The notes under the pieces are model-generated. The model made no database searches, was not told where the DNA came from, and saw only the letters and a program-made list of their open reading frames with translations. The translations under genes were made by a program, and so were the position numbers. Source: Dryococelus australis (lineage: Eukaryota > Arthropoda > Insecta > Phasmatodea > Phasmatidae). Taken from it: a DNA stretch of 64,000 nucleotides. The stretch is taken from the NCBI GenBank assembly GCA_029891345.1, contig CM057006.1, positions 40,709,056 through 40,773,055 on the forward strand. The letters run 5' to 3'. Every line of letters begins with the position of its first letter. Positions within the stretch are counted from its first letter, which is position 1. Of this stretch, positions 43,901 through 64,000 are shown piece by piece.

Positions 43901-45292
43901 GGATAAATATGGCTTTCGTCCCAATATAGTCGTGTAACATTTATGCATGTTAAAATGTCACCTGCACTATTGTCTCTCTGATCTTCATATATCTAGACTG
44001 GTTAGCAAAGTTATTGTGAGATTTTTATACTGCTGCATTATGTTATGGTCTCTTATATTGTAGGCACATGTTGTAGACAATTTAGAACTATTGCACCAAA
44101 CCTAAGCTTGTTGCTTGTAGCCCAGGCACTTTAGAGTAAAAATTGATCAAGCTATGAAAAAAAAAAATTCAATGGTGTTTTTTTGGTATAGACCTTCATT
44201 TTGATGTAAGAAATAATATCTCAAATGTGATACTGGATCTGAGCTATGCTCACTGCGCTATGCTATACAAACATACTAAAAACATATTTAGGAATTTTTC
44301 TAAATTAATATTGCTCTTATAGTAAAATATGAAATTTACTATAAATTTTGTTATAAATGTGATAGTGATAGTTTTGTTTAGCAGTAGCAGTTTGAAGATG
44401 GTGTAAGAAGTTCTGAGCACAATATGATTTTTTACATGTAACCAACAGGTAATATCCAAAATTTGTGATGGTTATACTTGTAAACAATACAATTTACAAA
44501 AAAATTAAACAATAGATTTTACAAAAAATTAAAACAATACAATTTACAAAAAAATTTACAACAAATAGCTGCCTAGGCAATAAATACACAAATGTAGTAT
44601 TTGTTGTTCAACAGTTGGTTATAAATTGAAGTATAAACTTCTTCCAACTTCACTGGCTGCCATAAAACTTGCAAATGAACTTACCTGCTTTAGGAACTCC
44701 ACTAAAAAATTTAAAAGAAGAATTTATACCACTGTTTGTAGATGGTTAGAACATTTTCTAAGAAACAAGATAAAGTGCAAAGTTGCCTTATGTTATATGT
44801 ATAGTGTTTCACACAAATCCCACTTTCCTGGTCCCAAATACTCAAGCAATGAATGTGTCGTAATTTGCTCAAATGGCATTTTTGTGAACCTACTGTGCAG
44901 TTATTTGTTGGCCTGAAACTTGTGAACGGTTTTTAGATATTTTCCTGTTCATGTATTCATCTTGTTCAGTTGGTTCCTCATATAATGGCCAGAAGCTGTT
45001 CAAGCAGACTATCATAATAAAGGTACTTAGCACAAATTTTCAGTGTTGACAGTAATTAGTTTCTCATTTTCGTTGCGTAACTTGCAATAACTTTTGAGCT
45101 TACTCCAGTGAAATTGGAACTGAAAATATTTTAATGTACAAAATTTTACTTGTATAGCATTTCATACCTCATATACAATATTTTTACCAACTGTTTTGTA
45201 ATTTTGAAGCCATGTAAACTGGTTGAAATATGTTTTCTAGATATTGACAGATGTTTTAAAGTAGTCCCCTGTAAATTAACAACAGCCTTATA

Positions 45293-46312
45293 CACTGAAG
45301 CGCCAGAAAAACTGGGATTCCACTCTAATACCATGTAGGTTTACGTCTCAATCTTAAAACTGCATAAGCACAACGAAGCATGGGCACCGTAAGCATTGTG
45401 TGGACAGTTGAAAACCATGCCACCCCAAGAACAAGCTACAATCAACAGGGTAATAGATCTTTCCTTTCAGTGGCTCGTTGAAGAGCAACTCTGATATGGT
45501 TGATAATGTTCAAATCAGGCGACCAATACGGCCATCACGTGTTCCTAAATTCAGATAAATCATTTCTCCAACCAAACATGTTTTGGTACATTTTACTGTT
45601 GGGAGAGTACAATCCCAATCAGAATGAACGCAAGTCATGAATGGGTGTAACACATATGAAAGGAGTGCATATCAAGTACAGTCATTTGTAGACGTACAAA
45701 GGTTCCTAATGTGGCTCAGGTGAATGAACTCCATACCATTTCAGAGCCAACACTAGCCAGTACGGCGTTGTGTTGATGTGCATCATCCAAAGGCTTTTCT
45801 CCGTGTGTGGAGTCTTCCATATACCTATTGGTTGGAAATATGACTTGTCAGATCTCTAGTTGTCACGTTTGCAGTGGTAGTGTTCCCAGCTTAGTGATAT
45901 GCAGTTGGAAATGGTACTCTGGTAGGATGTTCACTCCTAAAGCCCATATGCGGAGTACAATATACAGTGTTCACACTGCTGTTTAATGTAAGCTTTGATA
46001 TTAAATGTTATGTGCTGTACAGCTGCATGAGAGTTGCTTAAGCCAACATTGGTCACAGTTGAGCGTGAAATCCAAACTTTGCCTACCTTGAGGAAAAGCT
46101 ATGGCTTGTCTTACAAGATAGTGCTGTAATGCCACGTTGAAAGTCACTTAATCATGACAACCTACCATCCTTGCCATGCAATCAGTTCCATGAGCTCTGT
46201 CACTTTGTTTATGTAGCTATTCTTGTTGGTTGCATCACTTGATTTGCAAGAGGACACTGTTGTGTAGTTCAAATGATCGTGTCCCTCACAGGTTTTTTTT
46301 TCGCACATAGTG
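45293..46312 (-). mobile_element. Tc1-like DNA transposon fossil ending CACTGAAGCGCC
   Basis: The left end (TA)CACTGAAGCGCCAGAAAAAC is the kind of terminus carried by Tc1-like elements of orthopteroid insects. The minus strand just inside encodes YWSPDLNIINHIRVALQRA, a decayed form of the WPPLSPDLNPIEHLWD motif that ends Tc1 transposases. The right boundary, at CATAGTG next to TA, is tentative. Many stops are present. Confidence 0.65.
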
Positions 46313-46838
46313 TATTCTTTTCAGTAGTCTTTCTTGAACACATTTGCTTTCAATATGGTGGTTGGTTGAACAAACGTAAGTTTTGTTATATTTTAGTAAA
46401 TTAGTAATAAAGCTCTCATTAACATTCCTGGACAACATAATTTAATTTAGTTCAATGAACATGCAGAAATAATGTATTTGTTAACCTCCATTTTTAAATG
46501 TATTTTCTGATTAAAACTTTCACCCATTTCAGATCTATTTGTATTATTGACTGATGTGGTAATAAAAGTGGGGGAGGTGGGGACAGTTTTAGTGTAGAAT
46601 ACATGTTGTCAATGCATTATTTGGGTTTAAATTCTTGGTCTTCCAAATATTTAAGGCAATATTTCATACAGTATGTAGCAAAGTCTGCATGGCATTTATA
46701 TTAACTGTTGAACTACATTTATTATAAAATACTGTAATCCTAATCTATGAGATTGTTTAAAAAAAGGCATGATATTAGCATAAAAAATTCTAAATGTTCT
46801 TCATCGAGTTTATATTTCTACCTGACTATAAGACAGAA

Positions 46839-47088
46839 ACCGAGCGAAGTGGCACAGTGGTAAACTCACTGGACTCTCATTGGGTAGGGCCCGGGTTCAA
46901 GTCCCGGTCCGGCCATCCTGATTTCGGTTTTCCATGGTTTTCCGAAATCACTCCAGACGACTGCTGGGATGGGTCCCTAACAAAGGCCATGGCCGATTCC
47001 GTCCCAATCCCTCTTCCCTGTGCACCTTGCACCATCTCTAATGACCTCACTGGCGACGAGACGTTAAGCCCACTAACCTACCTACCTA
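46839..47088 (+). repeat. tRNA-derived SINE, family B
   Basis: A box AGTGGCACAGTGGTAAACTC and B box CGGGTTCAAGTCCCGGTCC are followed by GGCCATCCTGATTTCGGTTT and CACTCCAGACGACTGCTGGG. This body is known to me from polyneopteran insect SINEs. A 12-bp target duplication, TATAAGACAGAA (46827-46838) and TATAAGGCAGAA (47089-47100), brackets it with one mismatch. The tail contains CTAACCTACCTACC repeats. Confidence 0.85.
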
Positions 47089-47379
47089 TATAAGGCAGAA
47101 TGCAAATTTATTTATTTACTGGTTTTCACAAGCAGTTTACACCCCAGCTTTTTCCAGTACTCCTTGTTGAGATTAAAAGCCTTTAAAGTTAATCATGGTG
47201 CATAATTTATGCATCACCTTTACTATGGGAATTTGTATTAGGAGAACTGGTAAGTGCGCCTGAATTTGAGACAGAAAATGTTTTGCAATACAAATTTGAT
47301 GCGTGATGCTATCTGCACTTTTATATAGCGCACCGTACTTGCAACTGCATCCCATCTTGGAATGCAATAATCCTTATGG

Positions 47380-49320
47380 GCCAGTCCAAAACCACTGAAG
47401 AAGGAAGAAACAGAGACAGGTCATGTGTCTACACGAGCGCCTGGGGAACAGTCCCCATGTTATGACTTGAAGCTTCACATCACAAAGCCATCAACAGTGT
47501 CACCCATAGTGGTATTTCACAATCCTGCAGCTGAAGAGCAAAGCGCCCTGGAGCATTCAGAGCTTACAAAAGGCATAGGCTGGCCAGAGCACATCATCAC
47601 CTCGCAGCCTCGCTGCGAGTGCTGCAAAGATAAGAATCCAGTCACCCATGCATGACTGGCCTCAGGGCAGTCTGCTGCACTCCCACCGCTGTCATGGCTC
47701 CTGTAAGGTGTCGGCCACGAGGCGATCTAACAGGGACTACTAGTTGCTGGAACACTTTGCACTGCGTCAGTAACATCAAGACTCCAGAGGATCCTCGAAT
47801 TTAACGTCCACTGGCAGCTCTGAACAACCGGCCAGCAGTCCAGAGGGTCGTCCACCTCTTCAGTGATCTCCAGCTCCAGAGACCACCTAGACGCCGATGC
47901 CACCAGAGGGTCTGCCAACACAGTCAACCCCTACCCTTCCTTGGACTTTCGCTATTGACGACGTTCCTTCTGGTATTTCTAACAGCCACCACCCATCTTC
48001 AGCACCCTTCTGGTGCTGCTTCATGTAGGTTCCTTCAGAACACACCATTAATTAATTTGTATTTAATTTAATATTTTATTGTGGCTACCAGTCACGTAAT
48101 ATTCCAAACATTCAGTTATTATTAATTTGATTCAGGACACCTTCTGATTTAGATTCACTTTTTTTTCTTTTATGTGTATTTAAATATTTCTAGGAGAATG
48201 CTGCCCCATTGTTTAGAAGCTTTTAATAAATGCTCATACAATTGAAGTAAATCTTTTATTCTTGTTAATAAAGTGTCACCTAATTTCATTAAGCCATTAA
48301 TGCCACCAGGGCAGACAAACACTTTTCACGTGTGGAATTCAGTCATCAGAGTTCATCCCTACTCTGCCTCACCTCTATAAAAGGCCGAAGGAAAGGAGAG
48401 AGGAGTGCGCTAACCACTAGACCCGCAGTAAAACATCACATGTCACTACTACCCCACAAGTCTCGCATACGTACCGTACTTTTCACCCACCGCCGTAAAA
48501 AGTCAGGCAAGAATATCGGAGTGTGTGAACGAAATTGATACACCAGCTATCTTCTACTATTGTTTTTTAATGGCATTCCAATGCCACATATCCACAAAGG
48601 TAGTGTTAAATACAGACGTAAAGTTGATGTGCCAAACTTGGTGAATGAAATTCTGGATTTAGTTGAGAAACCCACCACCTTTATTTGAACCACCCACTTA
48701 GACATCTAGGAAACCTCACGTAATACACTGGTTAATTACACAGTATCAAGATTCCTTGTTAGGATATGATCCAATTCTCGCCGCATACCCTCCCCATCTC
48801 GTACCCTCCTTCGGCTTGGACCATTACATGGCCACGACTTCACTGCAGCCAGCATCGGCCGCTGTTCAGCCGCCACCACCAGCAAGTCGCCAGTCTCCAC
48901 CAGCTAGAGCTCCGCAACCAGAAATATACTAGGTAAGGCATCGTCCTAGTATAATTTTGACCACGCTTGATTTAGTCCCCATACGAAAACCTACACGCCC
49001 ACGTATGTACACAGGGAAAGCACCCCAGCTTGATAGTCCCCTGTAATCAGTTCAACATTACTTGAATGTCCTTTCATGATGCTGACATCACATTGGTCCA
49101 TGTACACTTCTTCCTTTACCAAACAATCCACTCACAAATCTACCGCACGTTACCAACTAGTGATGATGCTTAGAGTCAGGGATTCGACTACCCGAGCCGA
49201 CGTCAACAAGCCTTCTCTATTGCAGCCCCAACGTGGCCGACACCACGCCCAGCCGGCATTTTTAACTAGAACATCAAGTGAATAACGGGCATGTGACTCA
49301 TCTTCGACCTTAGCTAGCTT
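47380..49320. other. GC-richer segment, probably transposon-derived, unassigned
   Basis: Markedly less AT-rich than its surroundings, with an AT-rich break at 48040-48300. It holds short frames without recognised domains and a TATA-like CTATAAAAGGCCGAAG at 48377-48392. A 34-codon proline-rich frame (48828-48932, MATTSLQPASAAVQPPPP) ends at a splice-donor-like TAG|GTAAGG. The pattern fits a retroelement leader, but no RT, integrase or transposase motif was found. Confidence 0.4.
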
Positions 49321-49526
49321 TTGTGTTAATGTGTGTAGAATTTATGTGTAGTGCTATTTTGCTATCATTCCTCGTAATAGGCAGTATACATGTGACAAAT
49401 TTTACATTAAAAAGTATCAGAAAAGAATTTTTGAGTTAAAAATATAATTTCTTTAAAAAATAGAGTAAAATATAAAGAACTATTTCTGAAGGAATGTTCT
49501 TATGATTCACGCTGTGATTGGTAAAA

Positions 49527-62324
<12,798 letters not shown>

Positions 62325-62650
62325 CTGTAACAGATAATGTATGTTACTTCTTAAAATTCGTACAAGCTATGGTAAAAGCACATGATCTCTACATACATTG
62401 ACCATATAAAGGACATAACACTGATGTTAGACATAAGCAAAACTAACAGTAAGCAGTATACAGTAAACTAATAGTAGTCCATATTTTAGTTTTTCAAATT
62501 ACCAGATGGTTAAAAAAAGTTTCTGTGGAAATATTGTATCAGTATAAAAATTATAAGACAACATACATTCAATGATGAATTTTTCTTTTTATGTGACTGT
62601 ACTAAAATCCCATATTGTCCATTACTTCGCACATCTCCACACTAGATCAA

Positions 62651-62905
62651 GGGGCCATGGTGATTGAGCGGTTAGACTGCTCGCCTCCCACTTAGACGAA
62701 CCGGGTTCAATCCTCGGCCAGTTCACTTCGGATTTTCACATGTGGGAATTATAACAGATGATGCAGTTTATCTGTGGATTTTCTTGCGAATCTCCAGTTT
62801 TCCCTGCCCCTTCATTACGGCGTTGCTCCTTGCCTCAATTCACCAACATCTGCTCTTCAGACACCGTTGTTAAGAGCCACCCAAATCTCTTCACTCATTC
62901 ACTGG
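62651..62905 (+). repeat. tRNA-derived SINE, family A, copy 6
   Basis: ATGGTGATTGAGCGGTTAGA is an A-box-bearing head, and CCGGGTTCAATCCTCGGCC a B box. The body and the GTTAAGAGCCACCCAAATCT tail follow. No clear target duplication was seen. Confidence 0.8.
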
Positions 62906-63672
62906 ATAATAATGCAGCATAGCTGTGCAGCAGAGCAATATGTCATTCTGTACAGAATCACATTCAGAATTTAATTGAACTTTGTAATTTGTCTTTAATT
63001 ACTCAATTATCATGGGAATAGATTAATAAATAAGGTTTTCATGGTAATAGCTTCATGCATGCTAGGGGAATTTCATATTTCGTGTTTGTACGCACTGCTT
63101 ACGATGTAGCACATTCCATCATTTTGGCCCCACATCCTTGAAGTGAGCAGTTTAATAATGACATAATTATTAGCATGGTCCCGTGTTGAAGATCACACTG
63201 TGATTCAGTTTTCATGGTCTAAACATCTCTTCTATCAGGACCTACTGGCTAGTGGTAGTAGTTTATGGTGAGCAAGCAATAAGTGTGCAACGCATGAGAC
63301 AATTCTGCAGAAAAATTCGCAAGTGGGAGAACAAGGGCTGGTGATAAGTACTTCAACAACAGACCAGTCATCACAACTACAGGATCAACAAAATTATTCA
63401 CGAGGATTGATAGTAGACAATATGGAACATCACTAGTGATATAGACACATGTCATTTCTCACCACAATATTCACTACTGTAAAGTGTGTGCACTTTAGTT
63501 GCCAATATTTTTAACACAACAACACAGAGATGCTCAGTTTTCCACTTCACTTACTTGGAAATGAGTGTGCGAAACACCATCTTCAACTTAGGAGAGTACA
63601 TTCCTTTAGATGCTTGCTTCATAAATGATAGAGAAAAGTCCATACCCCCAGAAGTAAAGGTGTATTTGAGTA

Positions 63673-64000
63673 TACACTGACATGACAAAAGTCATGGAAT
63701 AGCACTATGTAACTGAATAACTCATGGCACCACCACTGTAGAACGACATTGCTCGGCCTAAACCGGTCTCAGTTGTGAACAGGTGGTCGTGTCATTCAGA
63801 TTGACTGTTGTTTCCATACTCATGGTAAGGCGACGTAATTATCAGCGTTCAAACTGCGCATGATTGTGGGTGACAGAATGATGGGACATTCAATTTCAGA
63901 AGTTGTGGAGACCTTCAATATTCCTCAGTCCACGTTGTCACATGTGTACAGGGAATATAAAAATTAAGGCATTACAATCCTCCGTGGACATCACAATGGC
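63673..64000 (+). mobile_element. Tc1-like DNA transposon, 5' part (cut by the window end)
   Basis: After TA it begins TACACTGACATGACAAAAGT, a Tc1-type terminus. From about 63880 the plus strand encodes MGHSISEVVETFNIPQST and LSHVYREYKN, the helix-turn-helix region of Tc1 transposases. A stop in place of a codon after EYKN suggests decay. The remainder lies outside the window. Confidence 0.75.

Larger units (their letters stand above)
39542..45290. other. PITHD1-TTLL3 intergenic region, left part
   Basis: After the PITHD1 3' end the DNA is AT-rich. Apart from R2 copy d (40702-40975) I recognise nothing. There are runs of A and T, and small chance frames only. The two genes converge on this interval. 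Confidence 0.6.
62325..64000 (-). other. TTLL3: Upstream part of TTLL3 in the window, no exon recognised
   Basis: The next TTLL3 exon should encode the KPG-RGRGI and W-VQKYI part of the ATP-grasp domain. I could not find it here, so it probably lies beyond 64000. The interval contains a SINE (62651-62905) and the start of a Tc1-like element (63673 onward). 62906-63670 is unremarkable. Confidence 0.6.

Noticed and set aside
46839-47088. Functional tRNA gene
   Set aside because: Only the A and B boxes are tRNA-like, and the downstream body and target duplication show a SINE. The same applies to the six family A copies.

Overview
This is AT-rich nuclear DNA from an animal, almost certainly an insect. 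The genes are split by long introns with GT-AG splice sites, and the space between exons is crowded with decayed Tc1/mariner transposons, tRNA-derived SINEs, non-LTR and Ty3/gypsy retrotransposon fragments, MITEs and simple repeats. The SINE types resemble ones I associate with polyneopteran insects, possibly stick insects; that placement rests on recall and is weak.

Three conserved protein genes can be rebuilt by hand. (1) CDC23/APC8, minus strand: coding exon 1 (12906-13009) and exon 2 (3798-3941) are visible and the rest lies beyond the left edge. (2) PITHD1, plus strand: all five coding exons are present (13477-13662, 18211-18254, 26557-26634, 28674-28778, 39331-39541) and give a complete 207-residue protein. 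(3) A TTLL3-type tubulin glycine ligase, minus strand: its last four coding exons (62234-62324, 60486-60653, 55325-55578, 49527-52210) are visible, and its upstream ATP-grasp exons lie beyond the right edge.

Layout: 1-13009 is CDC23, mostly introns. 13010-13476 is a 467-bp gap between the divergent CDC23 and PITHD1 start codons, probably a shared bidirectional promoter. 13477-39541 is PITHD1 with introns of about 4.5, 8.3, 2.0 and 10.6 kb. 39542-49526 is the intergenic gap between the convergent PITHD1 and TTLL3 genes. 49527-64000 is TTLL3.

Mobile DNA: a Ty3/gypsy pol fossil sits in CDC23 intron 1. A GC-richer retrotransposon zone (29223-35830) lies in PITHD1 intron 4 and carries a primer-binding site and a Gag with two PHD-like zinc fingers. 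At least eight Tc1/mariner copies are present, one of them a 2-kb element with about 240-bp terminal inverted repeats. Other elements are two inverted LINE 3' ends, seven SINEs, a pair of 1.9-kb direct repeats and a degenerate tandem array of about 285-bp units.

Functionally, CDC23 (a subunit of the APC/C ubiquitin ligase) and PITHD1 (a PITH-domain protein, a domain tied to the 26S proteasome) belong to neighbouring steps of ubiquitin-proteasome biology and appear to share a promoter. TTLL3 adds glycine to tubulin, typically in axonemes. I found no RNA genes, CRISPR arrays or prokaryotic features.
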